DNA of 64,000 nucleotides, from assembly GCA_000818095.1 (NCBI GenBank), contig CP009416.1:3146501-3210500 (forward strand), written 5' to 3'. Each line of letters opens with the position of its first letter. Position 1 is the stretch's first letter. Source of the stretch: Jeotgalibacillus malaysiensis (lineage in GTDB: Bacteria > Bacillota > Bacilli > Bacillales > Jeotgalibacillaceae). Shown piece after piece: positions 1 through 8,947 of the stretch. A model generated the notes under the pieces. It was not told the origin of the DNA. It saw only the letters and a list, made by a program, of their open reading frames with translations, and ran no database searches. Position numbers and translations under genes: made by a program.

Positions 1-734
1 TTTTCTTCTTTTAACTTCTGATTAATCTTCTCTGCAAAAGCCAGTGCATGCGCACCATCTCCATGAATACACACTGTGTCAGCTTCAATACTGACATCAT
101 TGCCATCAACGTCACGCACCTTGCCTTCCTTCACCATTCGCACGACCTGATTAACCGCCTCATCATCATTTTCGATCAGCGCATTACTTTGTGTTCTTGG
201 CGTTAATGTACCGTCCGGCTGATACGTTCTGTCAGCGAAAACTTCTGAAGCAGTTGTGAGTCCGATTTGTTTACCTGCCCGGATCAGTTCTCCGCCTGAC
301 AAGCCGAACAGGATCAGTTCAGGATCAAAATCATATACTGCTTTTGCAATCGCACCGGCAAGCTTAGCATCCTTCGCAGCAGCATTGTATAGAGCACCGT
401 GAGGCTTTACGTGCTGAAGCGTGCCTCCCTGGACTTTGACAAAACCGGCAAGTGCACCGATCTGATAAAGTGTCATCTCATAGGCTTCGTCTGCAGAAAC
501 CGTCATCTGGCGGCGGCCGAAGCCACCGAGGTCAGGGAATCCGGGATGCGCACCAATCGCCGTCCCGTGTTCAAGCGCCAGTTTGACCGTCTGCCTCATT
601 ACAGAAGGATCACCGGCATGGTAACCGCAGGCAACATTTGCAGAAGTAATGAACTTCAAAACTTCTGCATCGTTTCCCATTTTATAAGCGCCAAAACTTT
701 CGCCCATATCACAGTTCAAGTCGATTTTAACCAT
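1..734 (-). CDS. pxpA: 5-oxoprolinase subunit A (partial)
   Basis: PxpA (LamB/YcsF family) acts with PxpB and PxpC in the cytoplasm to hydrolyse 5-oxo-L-proline to glutamate using ATP. The frame opens at ATG 734 with [15 protein letters not shown], the family N terminus, and carries [10 protein letters not shown] and [10 protein letters not shown], both typical of the family. It is still open at base 1 after about 244 codons, so only a short C-terminal tail is missing. The ATG overlaps the end of pxpC by 8 bases (ATGGTTAA), which suggests translational coupling in a pxpB-pxpC-pxpA operon. Identification is firm; substrate is assigned from the family. Confidence 0.93.
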   Translation of the reverse strand, partial: MVKIDLNCDMGESFGAYKMGNDAEVLKFITSANVACGYHAGDPSVMRQTVKLALEHGTAIGAHPGFPDLGGFGRRQMTVSADEAYEMTLYQIGALAGFVKVQGGTLQHVKPHGALYNAAAKDAKLAGAIAKAVYDFDPELILFGLSGGELIRAGKQIGLTTASEVFADRTYQPDGTLTPRTQSNALIENDDEAVNQVVRMVKEGKVRDVDGNDVSIEADTVCIHGDGAHALAFAEKINQKLKEE

Positions 735-1728
735 CCAATCCCTCCAGTTTCATCTCAATCATTCGTTTTAATTCCTGCCATTCTTTTTCACGCTGCTTAA
801 ATAATTGCTGCGCTTCCTGAATTGATATTTCTTCAAAGCTGATCGCTTCACCCGGTTTTTTCTGGATTAAAGCAGGCAGATCCACTGAAGCTACCTGTCC
901 AATTTTCGGATAGCCGCCAAGCGTCTGTCTGTCTGCGAGCAGAATAATCGGCTGTCCATCTGCCGGTACCTGGACTGTTCCAAAAGCAACACCTTCTGAT
1001 AGCATATCTCCATTTAATCCGCACTCAAGATTTTCACCATCAAGACGGAAGCCCATCCGGTCAGACCGCTTGGAAATTTTATAATCCTGTTCAAAAAAGC
1101 ACGCTCTGCTGTCCTTAGTAAAATCATCATACTGTTTGCCCGGAATCACTCTCATAACAGAACGGTTGTAAATGTGGTTTGTATAAGCGCCGGATACAGA
1201 CCAGTCGATAGGAGTCTGATCAACTTTTTCAAAAATCTCCTGAGAACGGCTGCTGCGCTCTCCAATACTGAGGATGTCTTCTTTCTCAAGACCGCGCCCT
1301 TCATACCCGCCTATTTTCGCTCTGAGATAAGTTGATTTACTGCCGAGCACTTTAGGTACATCAAAGCCGCCGCCGACTGCAATCACGCCTCTGCAGCCCA
1401 CTTTAGAAAACTTCATATGTAAGGTACTGCCTTCTTTCACTACAACCGGTCGCCACAGTGGTGCAGGCTTGTCATCAATTGTGGCAGAAAAATCCGCTCC
1501 GCAAATCGCTATCAGCTGATCCTCCTGAAACTCAATTGTCGGTCCAGTCAGTGTGATCTCAAGGACCGCTTCGTCTTCTGCATTCCCCACTAAATGGTTT
1601 GCAATACGCATTGAAAATATATCCATCACGCCGGATATAATCATGCCGGATTCCTGATGTCCCCGGCGGCCATTATCCTGAATTGAAGACAGCAGCCCTG
1701 GTTCCACTACTTTCATCATGTCTGCCAC
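727..1728 (-). CDS. pxpC: 5-oxoprolinase subunit C, biotin-dependent carboxyltransferase family
   Basis: This 333-residue protein belongs to the KipA/PxpC family, the larger of the two partner subunits of the PxpABC 5-oxoprolinase. Family signatures visible are the start [46 protein letters not shown] and the C-terminal [12 protein letters not shown] segment. Length is normal for the family. It overlaps pxpB by 13 bases and pxpA by 8, so the three subunits are translated as a unit. Older annotations call such proteins allophanate hydrolase subunit 2 or KipI antagonist; the adjoining pxpA and pxpB support the oxoprolinase role. Confidence 0.92.
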   Translation of the reverse strand: MADMMKVVEPGLLSSIQDNGRRGHQESGMIISGVMDIFSMRIANHLVGNAEDEAVLEITLTGPTIEFQEDQLIAICGADFSATIDDKPAPLWRPVVVKEGSTLHMKFSKVGCRGVIAVGGGFDVPKVLGSKSTYLRAKIGGYEGRGLEKEDILSIGERSSRSQEIFEKVDQTPIDWSVSGAYTNHIYNRSVMRVIPGKQYDDFTKDSRACFFEQDYKISKRSDRMGFRLDGENLECGLNGDMLSEGVAFGTVQVPADGQPIILLADRQTLGGYPKIGQVASVDLPALIQKKPGEAISFEEISIQEAQQLFKQREKEWQELKRMIEMKLEGLDG

Positions 1729-2408
1729 TCCTCAAATTCTTTGTCTGTTATCGCATAAAATTCGATCCGGTCCCCTGCCCGCAAAAGGAAGGATTCCTCT
1801 CTATTTAAATCAAAAAGCTTTTCCGGCGTTCTGCCGATGATCTGCCAGCCGCCTGGTGTTTCAATTGAATACACGCCGGTCTGTTTACCTGCTATACCGA
1901 CAGATCCTGCAGGAATGGCCGTTCTCGGATTATCCTTACGGGGTGCTGCAATGGAAGGATCAAGCCCGCCTATATAAGGAAAACCCGGTGCAAAGCCAAG
2001 CATATATACCGTATAGTCACCATTTTGATGACGTTTAATCACTTCATCAGCGGAAACGCCAGCATGCTGCGCAACCTCTTCAAGATCTGGTCCAAGCTCG
2101 CCGCCATAGCAGACCGGAATTTTAACTGTACGCTGCTCGAAGCCTGCGTCCTGATTTACATTCACAGCCTTCTCCTTTAAAAAGGACACAACGTATTGAT
2201 AAGGGTCTTCTTTATGAAGCAGCTTCGTCAGGTCATAATGAACTGCTAAGGAAGCATAGGCCGGTACCGCTTCATATAACCAGTCCGGCTGTTCCTGCTG
2301 GATTTCATTTTTCAGACACTGAACCTCAGCGAGTACTTCACTGCTCACTTCCTGCCTGAAATGAATCAATACCGCCTGGTCACCAAGCGGATGATATGTG
2401 ACGTTCAT
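1716..2408 (-). CDS. pxpB: 5-oxoprolinase subunit B
   Basis: PxpB (KipI family), 230 residues, is the first gene of the pxp operon. The core YTVYMLGFAPGFPYIGGLD, the RKDNPRTAIPAGSVGIAGKQ segment and GGWQIIGRTP are hallmark stretches of the family. The ATG at 2408 is preceded by AGGAGGGG at good spacing. In B. subtilis the homologue KipI also inhibits the sporulation kinase KinA, but here the conserved pxpBCA order argues for the metabolic role. No obvious regulatory palindrome was found in the leader; upstream lies a terminator and a GC-rich repeat. Confidence 0.92.
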   Translation of the reverse strand: MNVTYHPLGDQAVLIHFRQEVSSEVLAEVQCLKNEIQQEQPDWLYEAVPAYASLAVHYDLTKLLHKEDPYQYVVSFLKEKAVNVNQDAGFEQRTVKIPVCYGGELGPDLEEVAQHAGVSADEVIKRHQNGDYTVYMLGFAPGFPYIGGLDPSIAAPRKDNPRTAIPAGSVGIAGKQTGVYSIETPGGWQIIGRTPEKLFDLNREESFLLRAGDRIEFYAITDKEFEEWQT

Positions 2409-2543
2409 CTAACCCCTCCTGTGCAATAAAATCTCATGCTGCTATTATCTGAACATTCAGCTCTTAGAAAATAGATTATCGTAATGTGGCTTTCACTGCA
2501 AACCTTCTATTATTTATAGGAGCTTATACGGGCTACTCTTCCA

Positions 2544-2576
2544 TAAAAAAAGAGATGCCTAAGCACCTCTTTTTTA
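2544..2576 (-). terminator. Rho-independent terminator downstream of the VanZ-like gene
   Basis: The arms AGAGATGC and GCACCTCT flank a four-base loop and are bordered by A and T runs on both sides, so the hairpin could work in both directions. Only leftward transcription from the VanZ-like gene reaches it as a natural end. Confidence 0.7.
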
Positions 2577-2596
2577 TGCCATTTTATTTTAGCTAT

Positions 2597-2766
2597 GTTA
2601 AAGATCAATGTTGTTTTTGCACAGCTGGTGATTGTAGCCGGATAGGGCGACTCCTGCAGGAGAAGCGTGACAGGTGAGACCCCGCAGACGCAAAGCGTCG
2701 AGGAGGCTCACCGCACGCCCTGCGGAAAGCGTCCCCCTGCAGCGGAAATCAACAGCCCACTTTAAC
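2597..2766. repeat. GC-rich palindromic repeat, copy R1
   Basis: This is one of five copies in the window. The conserved core reads GGCGACTCCTGCAGGAG, GGTGAGACCCCGCAG, GAGGAGGCTCACC and TGCGGAAAGCG. The arms specific to this copy are GCTGGTGATT (2624-2633) and AATCAACAGC (2747-2756), complementary in 9 of 10 positions, with an outer GTTAAAG/CTTTAAC pair at 2597 and 2760. The right outer arm overlaps the stop codon of the VanZ-like gene. There is no ORF and no target-site duplication, so this is not an insertion sequence. The rest of the 353-base gap between pxpB and the VanZ-like gene holds only the terminator. Confidence 0.8.
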
Positions 2767-3298
2767 AAAGCCTTATTTTTAAAATAACACGCGTCAGCAG
2801 GTAGACTAGTATTCCGCCTGCTGTATTCATGATGAGATCATCAACATTAAAGCCCCTCATCCATGTTATGCCGAAGTAAGAAAGCACAAGCTGAGTCGTT
2901 TCAATCAGCAGGCTTGTAAAAAACAGGATCACCAGTGCTTTGAAAAATCTCTTTTCAAATAAAGCTGCCAGGAAAAATCCGTACGGCATAAACATAATAA
3001 AGTTGTAGAAAGTCAGACTTGCATTTTGAAAGAATGACACACTTTGAAGGTTCCGGTAAGTAGCCCATTCATCTAAAAAGTACAGTGGTTCAAGCTGGAT
3101 TCTGAGCGGTGCGTCCGAGTTCGGCGGAAAAGAAAGTGTGCCAAGTGTTAAGTGAACAACAGCTGTCACATAGATCCAAAATAAAACGAACATGTATCTT
3201 TTTGAAGTTGATCGCTTTCTCTTTTTAATATCACGTGCTATCGCAAATAATCCGATGACTGCAGCTATGACAGCCGCCGGCAGCGCAATCGAAGTCAT
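2762..3298 (-). CDS. VanZ-like family membrane protein
   Basis: This 178-residue integral membrane protein has about five hydrophobic segments: residues 3-20, 38-55, 97-115, 120-138 and 155-172. The segments LTFYNFIMFMPYGFFLA and SLLIETTQLVL followed by GFNVDDLIMNTAGGILVY match the VanZ-like family (the N-D-x-x-x-N-T-x-G motif). Family members are linked to teicoplanin resistance in VanA operons, but most chromosomal copies have no known role. It is a single gene, with its stop codon inside the right arm of repeat R1. Confidence 0.8.
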   Translation of the reverse strand: MTSIALPAAVIAAVIGLFAIARDIKKRKRSTSKRYMFVLFWIYVTAVVHLTLGTLSFPPNSDAPLRIQLEPLYFLDEWATYRNLQSVSFFQNASLTFYNFIMFMPYGFFLAALFEKRFFKALVILFFTSLLIETTQLVLSYFGITWMRGFNVDDLIMNTAGGILVYLLTRVILKIRLC

Positions 3299-3439
3299 AT
3301 GTTTCCCTCTTTCTATTCATCTAATCCTATCCTATTTGATTTACCCGAAAAAAGAAATCAAAACATTTTTCAGAAAATACGAAACTTTTTCCTTATTTTA
3401 ACGTCTAATACATATAAGTGTATTTTAGGAGGGAGATTG

Positions 3440-3631
3440 ATGGCGGAGTTTGCAGGGAAATGGTCTGTATACATATTATTTCTTGCAGCAATATTAATTA
3501 GCATTGTACTGATTTTCGCTTTTTTGTTTCGGGGAGAATTTATGGATTTGGTGATCGGGATCTTTCAATCTCCGGTAAGTGAGGATGACCAGGGTCTAGT
3601 GGATCTGGTGAAATTCTATGTCTATGCCTGA
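3440..3631 (+). CDS. Small single-pass membrane protein, unknown
   Basis: This is a 63-residue protein. An upstream in-frame extension exists, but the ATG at 3440 is chosen because TTTAGGAGGGAG sits just before it. Residues 10-31 are strongly hydrophobic (a single transmembrane helix), followed by an amphipathic GEFMDLVIGIFQSPV stretch and an acidic tail. I recognise no family. A strong bidirectional terminator follows 7 bases after the stop, so it is a complete transcription unit. Confidence 0.65.
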   Translation: MAEFAGKWSVYILFLAAILISIVLIFAFLFRGEFMDLVIGIFQSPVSEDDQGLVDLVKFYVYA

Positions 3632-3637
3632 ACGACA

Positions 3638-3693
3638 GAAAAGCCCCTGATACCCCTCACCTGGCTGTGGTGAAGCGTATCAGGGGCTTTTTT
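3638..3693 (+). terminator. Rho-independent terminator
   Basis: The arms AAAGCCCCTGATAC and GTATCAGGGGCTTT are perfectly complementary over 14 bases, with a secondary small hairpin (CACC..GGTG) in the loop and a run of T after. A runs on the left make it able to act in both directions. Confidence 0.9.
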
Positions 3694-3749
3694 CATGTGG
3701 GGTTTGGTCGGTAATATCAGGGGGCCTTTGAAGCAGCAGCCATAATCGG

Positions 3750-3940
3750 GATTTCCTTCATTTCAAAAAGTATTGCTTCAATTTGAACTTTTATGCTTCA
3801 ATATTGAAAATGATTCACTCAATTTTAAACATGATTCCTTCAATTGCTTTAAAAATGTGATAATACCTTCAATCTGTTGAGGAATTCCATCATTCAGATG
3901 CACAATTGGATCATTCCTGCACACTTTTCCTTCACCCTGT
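3750..3940. repeat. 20/21-bp TTCAAT lattice, array A
   Basis: The array holds nine units, most of the form (C/G)CTTCAAT. The T of each TCA falls at 3758, 3778, 3798, 3819, 3840, 3869, 3890, 3911 and 3932, giving steps of 20, 20, 21, 21, 29, 21, 21 and 21. It lies between convergent genes. Array B (8706-8892) is nearly identical over about 170 bases, while array C (17345-17526) has diverged in sequence but keeps the same steps. I do not recognise the family. Confidence 0.85.
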
Positions 3941-3978
3941 CCCGCCACCTTTTGAACGGGCGTCTTACATTTTCTTAC

Positions 3979-4092
3979 GATCTAGCTTCAGGAGGCAGGT
4001 CCACGAGTCATAAGCCACCTTGAGAAAGTGGGAAAGGTCGCCAATTTCTCTCAAGGCGTCTTATGCTTGTCGGACCTAACCACCTCCTTACG
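3979..4092. repeat. Bacillales intergenic palindromic repeat
   Basis: This is a long imperfect hairpin with nested arms GGAGG/CCTCC, GGTCC/GGACC, CATAAG/CTTATG and CTTGAGAAA/TTTCTCTCAAG. The layout (…ggtcc-cgag-tCATAAGcc … cttatgc-ttgtcg-gacc…) resembles a repeat widespread in Bacillus genomes, judged from memory. It ends 6 bases before the stop of the hydroxybutyrate dehydrogenase gene and has no coding capacity. Together with array A it fills the 467-base gap. Confidence 0.7.
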
Positions 4093-4098
4093 CTTTTC

Positions 4099-4878
4099 TT
4101 ATTGCGCTGTGTATCCTCCATCCAACGCTACTGCCTGGCCTGTGATACCTTTGGCCTGATCGCTTGCGAGAAACATGGAGTAGTCTGCAATTTCCTGAAC
4201 GTCGAGCAGGCGCTTTTGCGGAACAAGCGGATAAATGACTTCTTCGATAACCTTTTCGAGAGACACGCCGCGATTTTTTGCCAGGTCTTCAAGCTGGTTG
4301 CGCACAAGTGGTGTATCAACGTATCCCGGACACACAGCATTCACTGTGATGCCGTGCTCAGCCCCTTCAAGTGCTGCTACTTTTGTCAGACCGATCACAC
4401 CGTGTTTAGCGCTGTTATAAGCAGCTTTCCCGGCGAAGCCGATCAGTCCATTGATGGAGGCCATGTTAATGATGCGGCCCCCACCCTGCTGTTTCATAAT
4501 CGGGAAGACATGCTTGGTTGCGATAAAAGGAGCAGTCAGCATGATTTTGATCAGCAGCTCAAACTTTTCTGTTGGAAAGTCTTGAATGGCTGAAACGTGC
4601 TGCATGCCTGCATTGTTGATCAGCACATCAAGTCTGCCGAAATGCGCCACTGCCTGCTCAATTGTTTCTTTAAGATGATCTTCCTTTGTTACATCACACG
4701 CTAGACCCAGGCTTTCATAGCCCTTGTTGTGAAGCTCTTCTGCCACTTTTTTAACTGCTTCCTCATTGATATCTGTTAATACAATTTTTGCACCGGCTTT
4801 CGCAAAAGCGACTGCAATCTCATAGCCAATTCCACTTGCAGCACCGGTAATATAGACAACTTTATCTTTGACCATCAC
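4099..4878 (-). CDS. 3-hydroxybutyrate dehydrogenase-like SDR
   Basis: This 259-residue classical short-chain dehydrogenase has TGAASGIGYEIA (TGxxxGxG nucleotide motif, residues 11-22), NNAGMQHVS, an active-site Ser in MASINGLIG and YNSAKHG (YxxxK, catalytic Tyr/Lys near 155-159). Family knowledge and the neighbouring scoAB genes point to NAD-dependent oxidation of 3-hydroxybutyrate to acetoacetate. It is the orthologue in position and type of B. subtilis yxjF. It is the last gene of the ketone-body operon, 15 bases after the permease. Confidence 0.85.
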   Translation of the reverse strand: MMVKDKVVYITGAASGIGYEIAVAFAKAGAKIVLTDINEEAVKKVAEELHNKGYESLGLACDVTKEDHLKETIEQAVAHFGRLDVLINNAGMQHVSAIQDFPTEKFELLIKIMLTAPFIATKHVFPIMKQQGGGRIINMASINGLIGFAGKAAYNSAKHGVIGLTKVAALEGAEHGITVNAVCPGYVDTPLVRNQLEDLAKNRGVSLEKVIEEVIYPLVPQKRLLDVQEIADYSMFLASDQAKGITGQAVALDGGYTAQ

Positions 4879-4893
4879 AATAACCTCCAGCGA

Positions 4894-6213
4894 TTAGATT
4901 CCAAGACCGATTGAGAACAGTGCAATCGCAATTGCAAGTCCGATCAGCGGTACGATAACGGATACAGCGGCTACGGGACCGTAAGCATCTTTATGCGTTT
5001 CTCCACATATACCACGGATTGTTGTTACGACATAACCATTATGAGGCAGTGAATCCAGTGCCCCTGATGAGATTGCTACTGTACGGTGTAAAGCTTCCTG
5101 ATTCACACCAGCATCGATATAGCCAGGTGCAAGCAGTGGCAGTGCAATCGTCTGACCGCCTGAAGCAGAACCCGTCATTCCTGCGATAACACTGACTGCG
5201 ACCGCGCCGCCAATCAGCGGGCTACCCGGAATACTTGCCATCGCATCAACCGCTGTTGTAAATGCAGGTACAGCTTTTGCCACGCCGCCGAAACCTACAA
5301 CTGCTGCAGTGTTACCAATCGCAATTAGAGCCCCAATTGTGCCATCAGACAGCGCTTTGCTGACATTTGAAAAGTATTTTCTGTTTAAAAGGTATGTTGA
5401 GATGATTCCACCTAAAAGGGCGATAATTAGTGCAGAAGTCCCCAGGTCGTGGTGGAAAATATAGCTGATTACTAATACAACAACTAGCGGAACTAACCCC
5501 ATAAATGGATTAGGCAAGTCGCGTTCTAGCACTGTCGGGTCATTTTCCCGCGCTTCAAACCGCTCACCTTTTCCTACTGCCTTATTAATCATTTTCTTCA
5601 GCCACCAGTAACCAAAGATCATCATGAATACAGCGACAATTAAGCTTACTTCCCAGCCTGCATACTGATTCGTATCCATATACTCTATTGGAATCCAATT
5701 CTGGATCTCCGGAGAACCTGCAGATGTCATCGTAAATGTAACTGAACCAAATGCAAGCGCAGCCGGAATGAATCGTCTCGGCAGGTCTGCTTGTTTAAAC
5801 AGGCTCAAAGCCATCGGATAAACTGAGAAAGCTACAACGAATAAGCTTACGCCTCCATATGTTAAAATGGCACAGGCTGCGACAATCGCAAGCACTGCAT
5901 ATTTCAAGCCAAGCTTACTGACAATCCATTTAGAGACACTGTCAGCTGCTCCGCTATCCTCCATGACCTTCCCAAAGATTGCACCAAGCAGGAACATCGG
6001 AAACCAGGACATAATAAAGCTTGTAAAGCCTCCCATATAGCTTGTTAAAAAGTTAATCTCCCCTTCAGCTACCATCTGTGGAAACAGTGGCAGACCACTC
6101 ATGACCGCAACAAACAATGCACATAACGGTGCTGCTACTAACAGGTTCATTCCCCTCATTGTGAACACAATCAGCAGTGTCAGTCCGACGATCAATCCAA
6201 TCATACTAAGCAT
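4894..6213 (-). CDS. GntP-family permease, likely hydroxybutyrate/short-chain acid uptake
   Basis: This 439-residue polytopic membrane protein has about 12 hydrophobic segments and GntP/AtoE-like stretches such as LTYGGVSLFVVAFSVYP, FTMTSAGSPEIQNWIP and GGQTIALPLLAPGYIDAG. It corresponds to B. subtilis yxjC in gene order. Its place between scoB and a 3-hydroxybutyrate dehydrogenase suggests it imports 3-hydroxybutyrate or acetoacetate; the substrate is inferred from context, since GntP members otherwise carry gluconate. It lies 20 bases after scoB. Confidence 0.82.
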   Translation of the reverse strand: MLSMIGLIVGLTLLIVFTMRGMNLLVAAPLCALFVAVMSGLPLFPQMVAEGEINFLTSYMGGFTSFIMSWFPMFLLGAIFGKVMEDSGAADSVSKWIVSKLGLKYAVLAIVAACAILTYGGVSLFVVAFSVYPMALSLFKQADLPRRFIPAALAFGSVTFTMTSAGSPEIQNWIPIEYMDTNQYAGWEVSLIVAVFMMIFGYWWLKKMINKAVGKGERFEARENDPTVLERDLPNPFMGLVPLVVVLVISYIFHHDLGTSALIIALLGGIISTYLLNRKYFSNVSKALSDGTIGALIAIGNTAAVVGFGGVAKAVPAFTTAVDAMASIPGSPLIGGAVAVSVIAGMTGSASGGQTIALPLLAPGYIDAGVNQEALHRTVAISSGALDSLPHNGYVVTTIRGICGETHKDAYGPVAAVSVIVPLIGLAIAIALFSIGLGI

Positions 6214-6233
6214 TTTCCATCCCCCTTAATTCT

Positions 6234-6911
6234 TTAAAATGACCCCTCTTTAAACGACTCATGAAGTGTCAGCGGTGCTTCTGTGCAGGCTTTTACTTCT
6301 TCTGCTTTCCACCCTTCTGCTGTTTCAAGCAATACAAGTCCGTTATCTGTTATATCAATGACTGCGCGGTCTGTGATAAGTCGGTTCACAACACCTTTAC
6401 CGGTGAGTGGCAGGGTGCATGATTTCAACACTTTAGACTCCCCTGTCCGGTTCACGTGCTCCATGATCACAACTGTCTTTTTCGCACCGTGTACCAGGTC
6501 CATTGCGCCACCCATGCCTTTAATCATCTTTCCTGGAATCATCCAGTTCGCAAGGTCCCCATTTTCAGCGACCTCCATCCCACCGAGAATAGCGATATCA
6601 ATGTGACCACCACGAATCATCGCGAAGGATTCAGCACTATCAAAGTAAGAAGCTCCTTTGATCGCAGTCACGGTTTCTTTACCTGCATTAATTAAATCCG
6701 GATCCAGTTCTGCTTCTGTCGGATAAGCGCCAATTCCAAGCAGTCCGTTTTCAGACTGAAGCACCACCTGCTTGTTGTCAGAAATGTGATTCGCAATCAG
6801 CGTCGGCATCCCGATCCCAAGGTTGACGTAAAACCCATCCTGAATTTCTTTTTCAGCACGCTTTGCAATTTTTTCTCTTACTGCTTTTTTATCAAGTTCA
6901 ACTGCCATCAT
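6234..6911 (-). CDS. scoB: 3-oxoacid CoA-transferase subunit B
   Basis: This 225-residue beta subunit of succinyl-CoA:3-ketoacid CoA-transferase activates acetoacetate with CoA from succinyl-CoA. [10 protein letters not shown] and SENGLLG (the family's catalytic Glu in S-E-N-G) are visible, as is [14 protein letters not shown]. Start is MM; the second Met (6908) is equally possible. It follows scoA by 9 bases and precedes the GntP permease, as in the B. subtilis yxj operon. A tandem B-A fusion, as seen in mitochondria, is absent: here the subunits are separate. Confidence 0.93.
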   Translation of the reverse strand: MMAVELDKKAVREKIAKRAEKEIQDGFYVNLGIGMPTLIANHISDNKQVVLQSENGLLGIGAYPTEAELDPDLINAGKETVTAIKGASYFDSAESFAMIRGGHIDIAILGGMEVAENGDLANWMIPGKMIKGMGGAMDLVHGAKKTVVIMEHVNRTGESKVLKSCTLPLTGKGVVNRLITDRAVIDITDNGLVLLETAEGWKAEEVKACTEAPLTLHESFKEGSF

Positions 6912-6920
6912 GACCCCTCC

Positions 6921-7616
6921 TTATCTCGTGGTTACACGCTCAATTCGCTTTTCCTGCTGACCTTTGATCAATCCCTGTACGTAAATGCCCGGTGTATGAA
7001 CTGCATCCGGATCAATATCACCAATCTCTTTGATCTCTTCTACTTCAGCAACTGTTACTCGTCCTGCAGCTGCGATCATCGGATTAAAATTCCGTGCCGT
7101 TTTGTTGTAAACGAGGTTTCCCGCTTTATCACCCTGCAGTGCCCTGACAAAACTGAAATCAGCAGTCAGCGCTTCTTCAAGTACGTATTCTTTACCGTTA
7201 AATGAGCGTACTTCTTTCCCTTCAGCAACCGGTGTACCAACACCCGCCGGCGTAAAAAAGGCTGGAATTCCTGCACCGCCTGCGCGGATCTTTTCAGCCA
7301 GTGTTCCCTGAGGCGTCAGCTCAACTTCGAGCTCGCCAGCTAGCACTTGTCTTTCAAACTCTTTATTCTCACCAACATAGGAGCCAACCATCTTTTTAAT
7401 CTGTTTATTTTTTAGTAACCTGCCAAGTCCCCAGTCATCAACTCCACAGTTATTTGAAATCACTGTTAAATCCTTCACACCTGATTTCTCCAGTGCAAGA
7501 ATCAAATTCTCAGGGATACCAACCAGACCAAATCCCCCAACCATTATGACAGCGCCATCCTGAACATCCTTTACTGCTTCGTCAAAGCTTTCGTAAATTG
7601 TTTTCAACACACCCAC
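6921..7616 (-). CDS. scoA: 3-oxoacid CoA-transferase subunit A
   Basis: This 231-residue alpha subunit has the glycine-rich [15 protein letters not shown] loop (residues about 26-40), [15 protein letters not shown] and NFNPMIAAA, all diagnostic of the SCOT/AtoD alpha family. It is the first gene of the four-gene ketone-body operon. A cre-like site lies immediately upstream (7624-7637), and the divergent LysR gene with its inverted repeat is 161 bases away, so both carbon catabolite control and a specific activator are plausible. Confidence 0.93.
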   Translation of the reverse strand: MGVLKTIYESFDEAVKDVQDGAVIMVGGFGLVGIPENLILALEKSGVKDLTVISNNCGVDDWGLGRLLKNKQIKKMVGSYVGENKEFERQVLAGELEVELTPQGTLAEKIRAGGAGIPAFFTPAGVGTPVAEGKEVRSFNGKEYVLEEALTADFSFVRALQGDKAGNLVYNKTARNFNPMIAAAGRVTVAEVEEIKEIGDIDPDAVHTPGIYVQGLIKGQQEKRIERVTTR

Positions 7617-7623
7617 CCCTTCT

Positions 7624-7637
7624 TGTAAACGCTTACT
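7624..7637 (-). promoter_or_regulatory. Candidate cre (CcpA) site for scoA operon
   Basis: TGTAAACGCTTACT matches the B. subtilis cre consensus TGWAANCGNTNWCA at 13 of 14 positions. It lies 7 bases upstream of the scoA start codon, so bound CcpA would block elongation or initiation. Confidence 0.6.
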
Positions 7638-7700
7638 TTCTTAACTAAAAATAAAACCACTCGAATTGTGGCAAAATTTTGACTGATTCACGTTTTTCAG

Positions 7701-7727
7701 TTTACCTTGATCTTTTCGATAGGTAAA
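7701..7727. promoter_or_regulatory. Candidate LysR-type operator
   Basis: This is a perfect inverted repeat TTTACCT-N13-AGGTAAA in the divergent region between scoA and the LysR gene. Arm length and total span fit a LysR-type regulator binding site controlling both directions. Confidence 0.6.
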
Positions 7728-7777
7728 ATGAATAATAATTATAATGATCATAGATAAAAGTTATAGGAGAATGTGAA

Positions 7778-8662
7778 ATGGATATCAGACAGCTGCAATA
7801 TTTTATTGAAGTAGCCAGACAAAGGAGCTATACGAAAGCTGCTCAAACGCTTCACGTTACACAGCCAACGTTAAGTAAAATGGTGAAAAACCTTGAAGAT
7901 GAGCTTGAAGTAACGCTGATTGACCGATCCGCGAAAAAAATCGCACTAACTGACGCAGGAGAAATTGTTTTTGAGCAGGCTCAGAAGGTTGTCAACAGCA
8001 TAGAGGATTTATCGATTTCACTTTATGACACGATGAATGTCAAAAAAGGACGGATTACAATCGGTCTTCCTCCAGTCATCAGCACACTCTTTTTCCCGCG
8101 CATTATTGCTGAATTTCAACAACAGTTTCCGGATGTAACGATTTCGCTGACAGAGGTTGGCGCGCAGCGTGTGGAAGAAAAAGTACTCGAGGGAGAAGTG
8201 GATCTCGGCTTCGTTCTGCTGCCGGTTGATGAAAATAAGTTTGATTCTATCGAGTTTGTGCATCAGGAAATTAAGCTGCTTGTTCATAAATCCCATCCGC
8301 TTGCTGACAGAGAAATGATCGATCTGATTGAACTGAAACATGAGCCATTTTTACTGTTAAGCAAGGAATTCACGCTGAACAGCAGAACAGTTGAAGTGTG
8401 TATTGAGGAAGGATTTACACCGCAGATTGCTTACGAAAGCTCACAGTGGGACTTTATTGTAGGTATGGTTTCAAAAAATCTTGGGGTGACGCTAATGCCT
8501 GAGCAGATCGGACGGCGTGTTACTGATCCCGATGTAAGAATGGTCAATTTATCTAAGCCTTTTCCATGGGTGCTTGGGATTATTTCAGCTAAAAACCGAT
8601 ATATGCCTTATGCAACGAAAGAATTTATCAAAACGGTTCAGGGGCTTCATGAAGGATGGTAG
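7778..8662 (+). CDS. LysR-family transcriptional regulator
   Basis: This 294-residue protein has an N-terminal winged helix (MDIRQLQYFIEVARQRSYTK, then AAQTLHVTQPTLSKMVKNLE) and a periplasmic-binding-like effector domain from about residue 90. RBS TATAGGAGAATG precedes the ATG. It is transcribed divergently from scoA, so it probably senses a ketone body or CoA-derived intermediate and activates the sco operon; the effector is not deducible. An inverted repeat in the shared upstream region is the likely binding site. Confidence 0.9.
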   Translation: MDIRQLQYFIEVARQRSYTKAAQTLHVTQPTLSKMVKNLEDELEVTLIDRSAKKIALTDAGEIVFEQAQKVVNSIEDLSISLYDTMNVKKGRITIGLPPVISTLFFPRIIAEFQQQFPDVTISLTEVGAQRVEEKVLEGEVDLGFVLLPVDENKFDSIEFVHQEIKLLVHKSHPLADREMIDLIELKHEPFLLLSKEFTLNSRTVEVCIEEGFTPQIAYESSQWDFIVGMVSKNLGVTLMPEQIGRRVTDPDVRMVNLSKPFPWVLGIISAKNRYMPYATKEFIKTVQGLHEGW

Positions 8663-8705
8663 TGGTTGGTTATAAATTTGGACGTGGGAAGTGAGGAGGC
8701 AGGGG

Positions 8706-8892
8706 GATTTCCTTCAATTCAGGAAGTATTGCTTCAATTTGAACTTTTATGCTTCAATATTGAAAATGATTCACTCAATTTTAAACATGATTCCTTCAAT
8801 TGCTTTAAAAATGTGATAATCCCTTCAATCTGCGATGGAATTCCATCATTCAGATGCACAATTGCATCATGCTAGCCCACTTTCCCTTCACT
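8706..8892. repeat. 20/21-bp TTCAAT lattice, array B
   Basis: TCA units start at 8714, 8734, 8754, 8775, 8796, 8825, 8846, 8867 and 8888 (steps 20, 20, 21, 21, 29, 21, 21, 21). It is almost identical to array A over the first eight units and again lies between convergent genes (LysR and a small membrane protein). Confidence 0.85.
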
Positions 8893-8915
8893 AACCCACC
8901 CCCCCATTTCTCCAT

Positions 8916-8947
8916 CAAAAAAACCGGACCCACTTAAGACCCGGTTT
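8916..8947 (-). terminator. Rho-independent terminator
   Basis: The arms AAACCGG (8921-8927) and CCGGTTT (8941-8947) extend inward by G-U pairs on the minus strand and are followed by seven T on that strand. It overlaps the last codons of the small membrane protein gene. Confidence 0.75.

Noticed and set aside
399-800. Plus-strand open frame at the window start
   Set aside because: It is the antisense shadow of pxpA and pxpC, with no ribosome binding site or family match.
2645-2750. GC-rich repeat as an insertion sequence or its remnant
   Set aside because: No transposase frame and no flanking direct duplication; the complementary arms differ between copies, unlike IS terminal repeats.
3750-3940. 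Possible CRISPR array because of regular spacing
   Set aside because: Units are only 4-8 conserved bases with 20/21-base steps, there is no 24-40 base direct repeat, no unique spacers and no cas genes.
4063-4593. 176-residue plus-strand frame opposite the SDR gene
   Set aside because: Antisense to a clear short-chain dehydrogenase with intact motifs; composition rich in Cys, Phe and His typical of shadows.
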